DNA from: Eubacterium sp.
GTDB lineage: Bacteria > Bacillota > Clostridia > Acetivibrionales > DSM-1351
Reading direction: 5' to 3'
Length of the DNA stretch: 50,830 bases
Assembly (NCBI GenBank): GCA_029266335.1
Contig: JAQSXC010000031.1
Span: 1 to 50,830, forward strand
A model generated the notes under the pieces. That model saw only the letters and a list, made by a program, of their open reading frames with translations, searched no databases and was not told where the DNA came from. Shown in pieces: positions 1-7,920 of this stretch; the first letter of the stretch is position 1; each line of letters starts with the position of its first letter. The position numbers and the translations under genes are program-made.

Positions 1-2
1 TA

Positions 3-527
3 ACCTGTGCCGTCGCAGGCATTGTACTGAATATCACTTATATTGTTGTCGTATGTGCAGTAGGCATTCCCCTTTTTGGGTTCTTCCATGCCTCTGCTGC
101 TGTAATGCTGAAATTGATTCTGGACGGTACGCTGATGCTGGTATCCTACGCTGCCGTTTTCAATTTTCTGTCCATGATGATACAGAACAAAACCACTACA
201 GCAATCATCAGCCTGATTGGAGTTATGGTCATCATGTTTGTTTCAATTGTGCTGATAGCAAGAATCGCAGAGCCGGAATTCATAGATGCACTCGAAATTG
301 TAAACGGAGAACAGGTCTGGAAAACCATTAGGAACACCCGCTATCTGAGCGAGACCGCAAGAGCAGTCTGCCAGTTTATCATCGATGTATTGCCCACCGG
401 ACAGAGTCTGCAGATTTCAGGTATGACGGCACCTCACCTGTGGCTGATGGCACTCTATTCTACCATTACCACGCTTGCGGCAAATATTGCAGGTGTATTT
501 ATCTTCCGGCGGAAGGATCTGAAATAA
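3..527 (+). CDS. ABC-2 type transporter permease, C-terminal part (5' end outside window)
   Basis: The frame is open from the left edge of the window, so the gene begins upstream and only about 174 C-terminal residues are visible. They are strongly hydrophobic, with about four predicted membrane segments, and end in the charged tail FRRKDLK, which is common in ABC-2 permeases such as lantibiotic or bacitracin-type exporters. The histidine kinase gene starts 10 bp after the stop codon, so the two are very likely cotranscribed. Permease plus sensor kinase suggests an antimicrobial-peptide sensing and export module whose ATPase and response regulator lie to the left; that is inference. The substrate cannot be read from this fragment. 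Confidence 0.65.
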   Translation, partial: TCAVAGIVLNITYIVVVCAVGIPLFGFFHASAAVMLKLILDGTLMLVSYAAVFNFLSMMIQNKTTTAIISLIGVMVIMFVSIVLIARIAEPEFIDALEIVNGEQVWKTIRNTRYLSETARAVCQFIIDVLPTGQSLQISGMTAPHLWLMALYSTITTLAANIAGVFIFRRKDLK

Positions 528-537
528 AGGAGTTTAT

Positions 538-1425
538 ATGATATATTTGCTTTGTGCGCTGTGTGCCAGCCTGTTTGTAATCATTTGCATATTGCTTGTA
601 AAAATCATCCTTTTGCGCAAGGCGACAGATGAAATACGTACTGAATTTGCTGCAAAGCTGGCAACCGACACCAATACCGGGATTGATGTAACTACCTCGG
701 ACCGTAAAATGCGGCAGCTGGCAGCAGATATCGACCTCCAGCTACAGCTGCTGCGCAAGGAGCACATCCGCTATTACCAGGGTGACCGTGAACTCAAAGA
801 TGCCATCACCAATATCTCCCACGATCTGAGGACACCGCTTACGGCAATTTGCGGCTACATGGAGTTGTTGCAGCGTGAGGATAGCTCTGACACGGTTCGG
901 AAATATCTTGATATTATAGCAAACCGCATAGAAGCATTAAAACAACTTACAGAGGAACTGTTCAGGTATTCTGTCATGGTATCGGTTAACCATTATGACA
1001 GCCGGGAAGCTGTAAGCCTTAATAAGGCTCTGGAGGAAAGTATAGCAGCTTATTATGGTGCATTGAAGGAAAAAGGGATCATCCCTGACATTTCAATGCC
1101 GGAAGAGCGGATAGCACGGCAGCTCAACAAAGCCGCTCTGTCCCGCATTCTCAGTAATGTTATCAGCAATGCTGTGAAATACAGTGACGGTGACCTGAAG
1201 ATCTGCTTGTCGGAACAGGGCGTAATTACATTCAGCAACCATGCCAAACAATTGAATGAGGTTTTGGTAGGAAGGCTTTTTGACCGATTCTATACTGTAG
1301 AAAATGGCCAAAATTCTACCGGTCTCGGACTTTCCATTGCCAGAGTACTGACAGAGCAAATGGGCGGAAAGATTTCTGCAAGTTATAAATCAGGACAATT
1401 ATATATTGTAATCAGCATGGAATAA
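538..1425 (+). CDS. Sensor histidine kinase with a single N-terminal membrane segment
   Basis: This 295-residue kinase has one N-terminal membrane helix (about residues 1-25), a short coiled linker, a HisKA dimerisation domain with the phospho-accepting His95 in SHDLRTPL, and a HATPase domain with an N-box (SNVISNAVKYS) and a G-box (STGLGLSIA). There is no large extracytoplasmic sensor domain, which is typical of intramembrane-sensing kinases that take their signal from a partner ABC transporter. The ATG follows AAAGGAG with good spacing, directly after an ABC-2 permease gene. No response regulator gene lies downstream, so its partner is presumably upstream of the window. Confidence 0.9.
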   Translation: MIYLLCALCASLFVIICILLVKIILLRKATDEIRTEFAAKLATDTNTGIDVTTSDRKMRQLAADIDLQLQLLRKEHIRYYQGDRELKDAITNISHDLRTPLTAICGYMELLQREDSSDTVRKYLDIIANRIEALKQLTEELFRYSVMVSVNHYDSREAVSLNKALEESIAAYYGALKEKGIIPDISMPEERIARQLNKAALSRILSNVISNAVKYSDGDLKICLSEQGVITFSNHAKQLNEVLVGRLFDRFYTVENGQNSTGLGLSIARVLTEQMGGKISASYKSGQLYIVISME

Positions 1426-1462
1426 TCCTTGTAATCACATGGGTAGTAACGCATGCCTAAAT

Positions 1463-1511
1463 AAAAGCACAGAAGCAGGTATTTTAACAACTCCCCTGTT
1501 CCTGTGCTTTT
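1463..1511 (+). terminator. Rho-independent terminator after the histidine kinase
   Basis: A ten-base-pair perfect stem (AAAAGCACAG at 1463-1472 pairing with CTGTGCTTTT at 1502-1511), extended inward with a few mismatches. The descending arm contains the T-run. It lies 38 bp after the kinase stop codon and faces the end of the minus-strand operon, so it may work in both directions. Confidence 0.7.
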
Positions 1512-1657
1512 TGGTAAAAATACAAATGGATATGTTATACCTTCCTGTTTTATACTTAGTCTAAAGCTTTAATGATAATTTTAGTAATCCTGCTGTCTAC
1601 TTTCTCAACATCATAATGATAATATAAGGAATCAGTATTAATAATTGAAACAGAAAA

Positions 1658-3253
1658 TCACAATGCCTTGAACAGGGCTGTACCTCTTCCCTTTAAATAG
1701 CTGTAAGCTCCCACGTCTGCAGCAGCAGCTGCTGCAAACCAAAGAACCAGAAAAAGATTAGAGTTTGACGGTTTTACCAAAGCAAATATACCCATTGGAA
1801 GCAGTATTGACAGAAAGCCTGCGGCCAGTGCAATCATAACACTGGCACTTTGCTTCACCACTGTTACCTGTGTACTCCATTCCAGCTTTGGAAAATGAAG
1901 ATTAATTATAAGTCCCATAACCGCTATTAATATGCAGTAGCTGCTGCCTACAGCAATTGCCAGCAGATATTCCTTAATGGTTAATCTGAAAACTGCTGCA
2001 AGAACAGTAGAAGAAATAATCAGTATCGGACCTGTTATAACCAGATTCAGCAATATTTTGCCCTTGAAAATATCTATTGCCTTCAAGGGTAACGATTTAA
2101 GTATCCACAGGTTTTTACCCTCTACTGATATAGACGGAGCTGTGGTACAGGTAAGCGATACACATAAAGTCATTGCCAAAGTCACCAGCAAAGCCATGGA
2201 CACGTTTACAGGAAGCATAGTTATTATTCCTGTAAGCTTTGGTCTGTTATAAATAAGTAATACAGTTGCAAGCAGCATCATAATTGCTCCAAAGCCTGTA
2301 TTTATTACATATATATAGGATGAAAAATAGAACCCTAGCTCTTTTTTGAATAATGCCATAGACGATGTCTGCACCTGAAGCTCGGTCAACTTATAGTCGG
2401 AGGCTTTATATTTCTCCTGCATTTTAGAGTTTATTCCCTTGAAACTCCGCGCAAACAGTCCGATAAATGCTGCAAAAACCATAATTGAAATAACGGCGAA
2501 TATCACCATCGAAAGAATATCCATATGCTTCAGAGCCGCAGTTATAAGCCCAAAAGGATAGTAAATAGCTTTTACTGAGCCGACAAAGTTTACTAAATTC
2601 TCAATATTGGCAGCTGTCAATGAATTAAGCGAAAGCATCCCACCCATAAATAAAACAAGTAAAACAAACGATCCGATAATTAATAGCAGATTTGTACGCC
2701 TTGCCTTGGCGGATAGCCTCCCAAGCAACAGTGACAGAAGTGCGCCTACAGTAACGGGAATCAGGCTGGTAAATATCAACATAAAAAATGCTGCAAGATA
2801 ATATGCAATTCCTGAAGAAGTCTTTATACCATATACCATCAAATACGGAAAACCTAGAAGCACTGACAATCCGGTATTTGTTACAACTATCATAAACAGC
2901 TTGCTGACTAATACAGCCCCCTTTGATACAGGCAGTGACATAAGCATGTCAAAATCCTTAAATGCAAACAGATAACCCGGAGCTTTGTATATGGACATGA
3001 AGAGACATATCAGTATTGAAATAGCAGTACCTGCTATAATCAGTACATCCAGAGCATCCTTCTCAGCAAGAAATCCTGATGAAACCCATGCATACATGCT
3101 CATCTGTACGAATATTATGAATATTACAAAAAGCACCATCCCGCCAAAAAGGCCTGCCTTCACCTTTTCACCCTTTGTAGAGCTTTTCAGCAATTTATTT
3201 ATTCCTGATGAATTTATTAATTGAGCTTTTATAAGAAGTATTGTATTATTCAT
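1658..3253 (-). CDS. ABC transporter permease, yxlG-like member of a sigma-Y type operon
   Basis: A 531-residue integral membrane protein with about twelve hydrophobic segments, the last gene of a five-gene operon. Its ATG lies inside the end of the ATPase gene (8-bp overlap), so translation is coupled and the two proteins form one exporter. Gene order (ECF sigma factor, small membrane anti-sigma-like protein, very small membrane protein, ATPase, permease) matches the Bacillus subtilis sigY-yxlC-yxlD/E-yxlF-yxlG operon, where the membrane products restrain SigY. Substrate unknown. It is longer than simple ABC-2 permeases and resembles the large two-halves type (repeated six-helix units), so it may act as a homodimer or as a monomeric permease. 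Confidence 0.75.
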   Translation of the reverse strand: MNNTILLIKAQLINSSGINKLLKSSTKGEKVKAGLFGGMVLFVIFIIFVQMSMYAWVSSGFLAEKDALDVLIIAGTAISILICLFMSIYKAPGYLFAFKDFDMLMSLPVSKGAVLVSKLFMIVVTNTGLSVLLGFPYLMVYGIKTSSGIAYYLAAFFMLIFTSLIPVTVGALLSLLLGRLSAKARRTNLLLIIGSFVLLVLFMGGMLSLNSLTAANIENLVNFVGSVKAIYYPFGLITAALKHMDILSMVIFAVISIMVFAAFIGLFARSFKGINSKMQEKYKASDYKLTELQVQTSSMALFKKELGFYFSSYIYVINTGFGAIMMLLATVLLIYNRPKLTGIITMLPVNVSMALLVTLAMTLCVSLTCTTAPSISVEGKNLWILKSLPLKAIDIFKGKILLNLVITGPILIISSTVLAAVFRLTIKEYLLAIAVGSSYCILIAVMGLIINLHFPKLEWSTQVTVVKQSASVMIALAAGFLSILLPMGIFALVKPSNSNLFLVLWFAAAAAADVGAYSYLKGRGTALFKAL

Positions 3254-3959
3254 TGTCTATCAACTCCATAAACAGTTCTTCAAGGGAATTGTCCCCTTTG
3301 ACTTCATCTGTCTTTCCGCAGGCAATAAGTCTTCCGGCCTTTATAATTGCTATTTTACTGCAGAGCTTTTCAGCCACTTCAAGGACATGTGTAGAAAAGA
3401 ATACTGCTCCACCATTGTCACACAGTTCTTTCAAGAACCCCTTCAGAGTATGGGCTGCCTTTGGATCCAGTCCGACAAAGGGTTCATCCAGAACAAGCAG
3501 TCTGGGACTGTGAATAAAGGCGGATATCAATGCCAGCTTCTGCTTCATACCGTGGGAATATGCCGATATGATATCCCCAAGGCTTGATGTAAGTTCAAAG
3601 GCATCTGAATATTTTCTTATTGAGGCTTCCCTATCTCTTTTTGAAATACCGAAAATATCTGAAATGAAGTTCAAATACTGAATTCCCGTCATATTTTCGT
3701 ACAAATCAGGATTGTCGGGGATATATGCCATTGTTCTTTTGCATTCAATATCCTGGGTTTTAATCGATCTGCCGTCTATTGATATTTCTCCCTCATCAAA
3801 ATCCAAAAGTCCTGTAACACATTTTATTGTTGTTGTCTTGCCTGCACCGTTATGACCTATAAAACCAAATATATCTCCCGGCTTCACTTCAAGATTCAGA
3901 TTATCTACAGCTTTTTTGCCATTTTTATAAATCTTCGACAGTTTTTCTATCTTAAGCAT
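3246..3959 (-). CDS. ABC transporter ATP-binding protein, yxlF-like
   Basis: A 237-residue ATPase with all diagnostic motifs: Walker A GHNGAGKTT (residues 35-43), signature YSHGMKQKLAL (about 134-144, SHGMK in place of the usual SGGQ), Walker B LLVLDEP (154-160) and an H-loop in FFSTHVLE. The ATG follows AAAGGGAG. It overlaps the preceding small membrane protein gene and the following permease gene by 8 bp each, showing tight translational coupling. It powers the adjacent permease; the SHGMK form of the signature is common in ABC-2 exporters. The link to control of the sigma factor rests on synteny with Bacillus yxlF. Confidence 0.88.
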   Translation of the reverse strand: MLKIEKLSKIYKNGKKAVDNLNLEVKPGDIFGFIGHNGAGKTTTIKCVTGLLDFDEGEISIDGRSIKTQDIECKRTMAYIPDNPDLYENMTGIQYLNFISDIFGISKRDREASIRKYSDAFELTSSLGDIISAYSHGMKQKLALISAFIHSPRLLVLDEPFVGLDPKAAHTLKGFLKELCDNGGAVFFSTHVLEVAEKLCSKIAIIKAGRLIACGKTDEVKGDNSLEELFMELIDNE

Positions 3960-4173
3960 TTTTTACTCCCTTTCTATCTCTTCTGATCACTGCAAAATAA
4001 TAAACTATAAGCGGCGTAGGAAAGTTGGATATACCCCAAATCCCCCACAGCCACGGAAACCGTCCTCTTTTCTGTGCATCTCTGAATATCCAGATTCCCT
4101 GGCAAAAAACAAATAATACTATTAGTATTATCATCCATAAAGGCGGGTTATCTAAAAAATCATAAAAGCTCAT
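3952..4173 (-). CDS. Small membrane protein of the sigma-Y type operon (yxlD/yxlE-like position)
   Basis: A 73-residue protein with two hydrophobic segments: ILIVLFVFCQGIWIF, then a basic stretch (RDAQKRGRFPWLWG), then a second segment ending in a basic tail. The layout resembles PLDc_N-type mini membrane proteins. It has a strong GGAGGAG ribosome binding site and overlaps its neighbours on both sides. In the Bacillus sigY operon one or two proteins of this size sit in the same place and act as negative regulators of SigY; the same role is inferred from position only. Confidence 0.7.
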   Translation of the reverse strand: MSFYDFLDNPPLWMIILIVLFVFCQGIWIFRDAQKRGRFPWLWGIWGISNFPTPLIVYYFAVIRRDRKGVKNA

Positions 4174-4465
4174 TTCGTCTCCTCCTCATCAAAAGAAACA
4201 GTACTGTCGGCACTATTAGGAACAGTCCCTGAATTATGACAAATACCAGGGCTGACAGCTGATAAATCACCATCAGTGCTGCTATTATTGCCAGTGCGGT
4301 ACAGCTGAAGATAGCAAGCTGCCTGTTGTTTTTCGCTGCCGTTCTGATCTGTTCATCCGAAACAAAGTTTACAACCGACATTAAATCAGGTGTATTTACG
4401 TCCATGTTATCTATTTTATTTATTATTATCTTTAAATCATCTGCAATTCTTTCATCCTTGCCCAT
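4160..4465 (-). CDS. Membrane-bound putative anti-sigma factor, yxlC-like
   Basis: A 101-residue protein with an N-terminal cytoplasmic half carrying acidic and amphipathic segments (about residues 1-55), then two membrane helices (about 58-92) and a basic RRRRNE tail. The ATG at 4465 is preferred over an upstream in-frame TTG because AAAGGAG lies ten bases before it; the TTG would be only one base from that site. It overlaps the end of the sigma gene by 14 bp. A short cytoplasmic region plus membrane anchor, directly after an ECF sigma gene, is the classic anti-sigma layout and matches YxlC in Bacillus. No zinc-binding H-x3-C-x2-C motif is present. Confidence 0.68.
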   Translation of the reverse strand: MGKDERIADDLKIIINKIDNMDVNTPDLMSVVNFVSDEQIRTAAKNNRQLAIFSCTALAIIAALMVIYQLSALVFVIIQGLFLIVPTVLFLLMRRRRNELL

Positions 4466-4988
4466 AGCGTTCAAGCTCCTTTTCTATACTTTTCACTGCA
4501 TTTGAAATCCTTGATTTTACTGTTCCTACAGGTATCCCCAGGGTCTTTGCTATAGCTTCATAAGAATAGTCAAAGTTGTATTTCAGTACTACCGGAGCCT
4601 TCAGTTTTGGAGAAAGCCTGTTGACAGCCTGTATTAAATCATCATTTTTTAACAGGTCGTCAATTGGATTGTCATAGTCTTCAGGCACAGCAAGTCTACT
4701 GCAATAGCTTTCAAACCGTTTTTTTCTTTTTATTGCTGTCAGCCAGGTGTTTTTTGCAATGGTTATCAGCCACGTGCAGAAAGAAGCTTTATTCTCATCA
4801 TAAAGCTTTATCTTTTCTACAGCCCTGGCCATTGTTTCCTGAGTTATGTCAGCAGCATCCTCTCTGTTCAGGGTGAGCTTCAGGCAGTATTTGTATACAG
4901 GCACATAGCTCTCCTGCAGCAGCTGAGCCAATGCATGCCTGTTACCCTGTCTGGCACTTCTGACAAGATATTCAGCTGTGTTACACAA
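4452..4988 (-). CDS. sigY: ECF-type RNA polymerase sigma factor, SigY-like
   Basis: A 178-residue ECF sigma factor. Region 2 (about residues 25-95) contains DAADITQETMARAVEKI and the promoter-melting segment ASFCTWLITIAKNTW. Region 4 (about 115-170) ends in a clear helix-turn-helix (YEAIAKTLGIPVGTVKSRISNAVKSIEKEL). The only possible start is TTG at 4988: the codon two before it is an in-frame TGA, and a GGGGTG site lies eight bases upstream. It heads a five-gene operon whose other products are two small membrane proteins and an ABC exporter, the arrangement of Bacillus sigY. ECF factors of this kind usually drive their own promoter; a candidate is described separately. Confidence 0.88.
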   Translation of the reverse strand: MCNTAEYLVRSARQGNRHALAQLLQESYVPVYKYCLKLTLNREDAADITQETMARAVEKIKLYDENKASFCTWLITIAKNTWLTAIKRKKRFESYCSRLAVPEDYDNPIDDLLKNDDLIQAVNRLSPKLKAPVVLKYNFDYSYEAIAKTLGIPVGTVKSRISNAVKSIEKELERYGQG

Positions 4989-5020
4989 GCTTCATCACCC
5001 CATCTTTGAACGTTCTATTT

Positions 5021-5050
5021 GTTATACCTTTATCATATGGGTTTTGTTCA
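5021..5050 (-). promoter_or_regulatory. Candidate ECF-type promoter of the sigma operon
   Basis: On the minus strand TGAACA (5050-5045) is followed after 16 bases by GGTATAAC (5028-5021). A TGAAC-type -35 element is usual for ECF sigma factors, and the inferred start point would leave a leader of about 25 nt before the TTG start codon. Autoregulation by the encoded sigma factor is inferred. Confidence 0.35.
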
Positions 5051-5133
5051 CTTTTTAAAAGAAATATTTTTTTCTTTATTTACATTCGTCTAATAACCGA
5101 AGAAATATAACCTTCTTAAAAAAACACCGGTTT

Positions 5134-5176
5134 TTAACATCGGTTTAACAATTTTTTTAATTAAGTGAGATAGAAT
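5134..5176 (+). promoter_or_regulatory. Pho-box-like direct repeats with a -10 element
   Basis: TTAACA occurs at 5134-5139 and again at 5145-5150, an 11-bp period, with a weak third copy (TTTAAT) at 5156-5161. TAGAAT at 5171-5176 can serve as the -10. This is the layout of promoters activated by OmpR/PhoP-type regulators, in which direct repeats replace the -35. It would drive the gene starting at 5256. Confidence 0.4.
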
Positions 5177-5255
5177 AGCATTACCATGTTACAATTAATT
5201 CCTGAATAGATTATATTTGCAAATTAAAAGGTTTTATAACTAATGGATGGTTTCT

Positions 5256-6074
5256 ATGGATAAACTTATAAATTTGGAAAATTACAAAAATAAGATAATT
5301 TGTTATTTTAAGATGCGAACCACACGAATAAAAGATATTAATATTGAACAATTATACAAAAGGTTTGCCAGGGATACTTACAATGTACCGAATTTTCCAC
5401 CCGGAAATATAGACTTATGGATCAAATATCAGGCCCATATTTTTTTAATGGAAGAATTTAAAAATAAGCCTGACCTTTTTTACAAATTGTTTATAGAACT
5501 TATATACAGTTACAGTGCTTTTTATAAAAGGGCGGAATTTAATCATTACAAAGATTATTATCCTGAGCAGCTTTTTTTTAATGTAGAGATTTCAATGGCA
5601 CCTTTAAGAACGTTAGTGACTGAATCAGGTTATCCAAACAGAATTCTTTGCTATTGCTTCAAGTGCCTGCTTGCCGGATGGACTCCACAAAGAATTGCCA
5701 GGGAACTTCACTGTATGAAGCTGGACAGCATGCTGAATCTATTTACCTTACATTATGCAAAGGAATCCGGTATACACAAGCTCTGTGTCGATTATATGTT
5801 TCTGCCTTTAAGAAAGAGCTTAAATGAAACGCTGAATTATTACATTGAATTATATGGAAATGACGACGAAAAATTTTTAAATATTACCAAAAACATTTTA
5901 TTTACTCGTACAGGCTCAACAAACCTAGATGATTATATGGGTGAAAGTGAACTTCCTCGAAAGGCTCACATGATTTCTGTATGGTGTAACAGGATAAAAA
6001 GTTCATTAATAAAAAAAATAATTCGGTTCCTTAAAAAGCAAGAATATTACTGTGATTCAGAAAGGATGGAGTAA
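5256..6074 (+). CDS. Protein of unknown function, possibly a divergent sigma-like regulator
   Basis: A 272-residue protein I cannot assign to a family. It is rich in Tyr, Phe, Lys and Asn, has no signal peptide or membrane segment, and looks all-helical and cytoplasmic. A segment near residue 150 (GWTPQRIARELHCMKLDSM) has the spacing of a helix-turn-helix like sigma region 4, but the match is weak. An ATG three codons upstream (5247) is in frame; the ATG at 5256 is preferred because GGATGG precedes it by five bases. The next gene starts one base after this stop codon and encodes a zinc-finger anti-sigma-like protein, so a sigma/anti-sigma pair is a reasonable hypothesis but only that. Confidence 0.6.
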   Translation: MDKLINLENYKNKIICYFKMRTTRIKDINIEQLYKRFARDTYNVPNFPPGNIDLWIKYQAHIFLMEEFKNKPDLFYKLFIELIYSYSAFYKRAEFNHYKDYYPEQLFFNVEISMAPLRTLVTESGYPNRILCYCFKCLLAGWTPQRIARELHCMKLDSMLNLFTLHYAKESGIHKLCVDYMFLPLRKSLNETLNYYIELYGNDDEKFLNITKNILFTRTGSTNLDDYMGESELPRKAHMISVWCNRIKSSLIKKIIRFLKKQEYYCDSERME

Positions 6075-6075
6075 A

Positions 6076-6594
6076 ATGAGTGATTCGGCCGGAAATTGCC
6101 CTACACCCGACATGATACTTAAATATTTTTACATGGAACTTGATGAGGAAGAGACAAATATAATTGAAACCCATTTTGCAATATGCAGCAGGTGTCATTC
6201 TGAATATGATTACTATGGAGCTTTTATTGAACAAATTACACCTTCAGCAAAAGTACAGAAGGAGCTGTGGCTTAATTCAAACAGTGATACCTTCTCAGTT
6301 GCTGCTGCAGCAAGTTACGGCACTGCCGGAACCTCGGAGCTAATATCAAATGATGGAAAGTATCATCTGAAAAAGATAGCCTATATGGATGATTCATGTA
6401 CATCCCTGCTTGTGGTAAAATTGATATATCCCGGCATATCAGGCAGAATAAGTGTATATATGCTGGAAGATTATACTTCGATTTTTATTGGCTCGGAATT
6501 AACCGATGAAGATAACAAGGTCTGTTTTGAAGTAAGCTCAGATATTAAACTGACAAATCTATTAGTAACCTTCATCTTATCAGAAATTGAATAA
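6076..6594 (+). CDS. Zinc-finger (ZAS-type) anti-sigma-like protein
   Basis: A 172-residue protein whose N-terminal part carries H33-x3-C37-x2-C40 (THFAICSRCHSEY), the metal-binding signature of zinc-associated anti-sigma domains, inside a helical segment (residues about 12-50) typical of that fold. The remainder is a predicted beta-rich domain with no membrane helix, so unlike most such proteins it appears soluble. The ATG at 6076 is preferred over an upstream GTG (6052) because GGATGGAG precedes it and it follows the previous stop codon by one base, indicating translational coupling. It probably binds the protein encoded just upstream. The C-terminal domain is unrecognised and could be a ligand or protein sensor. 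Confidence 0.68.
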   Translation: MSDSAGNCPTPDMILKYFYMELDEEETNIIETHFAICSRCHSEYDYYGAFIEQITPSAKVQKELWLNSNSDTFSVAAAASYGTAGTSELISNDGKYHLKKIAYMDDSCTSLLVVKLIYPGISGRISVYMLEDYTSIFIGSELTDEDNKVCFEVSSDIKLTNLLVTFILSEIE

Positions 6595-6612
6595 ATGAAA
6601 GCTTCAATTCAC

Positions 6613-6650
6613 ACCCATCAATACTATAATAAGTTTAATTTGTGATGGGT
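6613..6650. terminator. Possible terminator between convergent genes
   Basis: Stem ACCCATCA (6613-6620) with TGATGGGT (6643-6650), a 22-nt loop, then TTATTTTG. It lies between convergent genes. The loop is long, so the call is tentative. Confidence 0.4.
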
Positions 6651-6714
6651 TATTTTGTGCAGCATTTTTAACACGTTGGCTCTAAAATATTATACCGGTG
6701 CTTATCTATGTGAC

Positions 6715-7920
6715 CTAATCACTGCTGTATACCTCAAATTCCCGTAAAGAATAGCCATAGCTGCTGGAGCTCTGGTATGCGTACATTTTAACATATCTGG
6801 CACGCACAGTGTCAAAATTGATTACATCAATTCCCCCTTTGCCATGACTCTCGGAGGAAACCACTTCCCAGGAAGAACCGTCGGTTGATACCTGTATCTC
6901 AAATTTTCTGGCATATGATACTTCCCACTTTAATACTACATGTGAAATGTTTTTTACTGATTCCAGATCTATATAAATCCACTGCTGCTCGGAATAATCT
7001 GAGGACCATCCGGTATTCTCCTTCCCATCTAACGCATTTCCGGATGAATTTGCGGAGTTTAGGTCCGAACTTGCAAAAGCAAGCTTATTTTGTGCGAGAT
7101 TAACGGAATGGGATGTGGATGATAGTTCAAATACCATGAGAAATAGTATTACAACAATAATAATTCTTGTAAGGGTCATTACAAATTTAATATAATTTAT
7201 GTTTTTTACAGTAAATTTTTTAGATTTCCGGCTTTCTCCTATATTAGGTATTTCATATGATAACACGTGTTTATTTGCAGAAAAATTGTTCTTGGGATGT
7301 TCAAATAATATGCTATGTTCCTCTTGTATAAAAATATTGGGCAGTATGCCCATATCAAAAAATAATTGTCTTATGCTTGCTACGTGTTTTAACTGTATAC
7401 CACTGTTATTTACCGTAATATAGAACTCCTCATCCCGTGACAGTAATATTTGAAGCTCCTCTTTATTCTGACTGGGATAAAACATTAATTTAATATTCTT
7501 ACATATAGCGCCTAAAATTTTCTCCTTGAGGTTTCTTATTTTTTTTACATTTCCTATAATATCTACTTCACCGGTAGCAGCAATTTCTTCCGGAAGCTCC
7601 AGAGAAGTCCCTATAATTTTTTCTTTTTTTAATATTGAAGCAAATGCGACTGAATATGCAAGACCTGCACTACTCCCGTCAACCTGTTGAGTAAAATCTT
7701 TTACCGTAATAGAAATGGGTGTCTTTTGAATATACGCCTTAATATCTTTAGAGAATAAAATTTCATAAGCACATTCTATTCCTCTTCTTGCAGATTCTTT
7801 TACCTTTGGAGAGCGAAAGCTTTGAAAGTATATCGCTAAAGTTTCATTCATCTCAACATTTAATAATTTTATATTTACTAATTCAGCAGTTCCATTATCA
7901 AATAATGCATATGTATGCAT
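6715..7920 (-). CDS. Membrane-anchored Lon-type (S16) peptidase domain fused to an extracellular discoidin domain
   Basis: A 401-residue protein with an unusual layout. The N-terminal half has no signal peptide and carries a Lon proteolytic domain (about residues 50-190) with the Ser-Lys dyad in place: Ser84 in DGSSAG and Lys132 in NLKEK, within TGEVDIIGNVKKIRNLKEK, the usual Lon motif. A basic stretch (RKSKK) precedes one membrane helix (about 243-266), indicating N-in, C-out. The exterior part (273-399) is an F5/8 type C/discoidin (CBM32-like) domain. No AAA+ ATPase domain is present, so it cannot unfold substrates as Lon does. The ATG at 7920 is chosen over 7932 because GGAGG lies five bases before it. 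Topology resembles RsgI-type carbohydrate-sensing anti-sigma proteins, and a ZAS anti-sigma-like gene lies next door, convergent. Role inferred: sensing of an outside glycan and regulated proteolysis inside. Confidence 0.82.
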   Translation of the reverse strand: MHTYALFDNGTAELVNIKLLNVEMNETLAIYFQSFRSPKVKESARRGIECAYEILFSKDIKAYIQKTPISITVKDFTQQVDGSSAGLAYSVAFASILKKEKIIGTSLELPEEIAATGEVDIIGNVKKIRNLKEKILGAICKNIKLMFYPSQNKEELQILLSRDEEFYITVNNSGIQLKHVASIRQLFFDMGILPNIFIQEEHSILFEHPKNNFSANKHVLSYEIPNIGESRKSKKFTVKNINYIKFVMTLTRIIIVVILFLMVFELSSTSHSVNLAQNKLAFASSDLNSANSSGNALDGKENTGWSSDYSEQQWIYIDLESVKNISHVVLKWEVSYARKFEIQVSTDGSSWEVVSSESHGKGGIDVINFDTVRARYVKMYAYQSSSSYGYSLREFEVYSSD

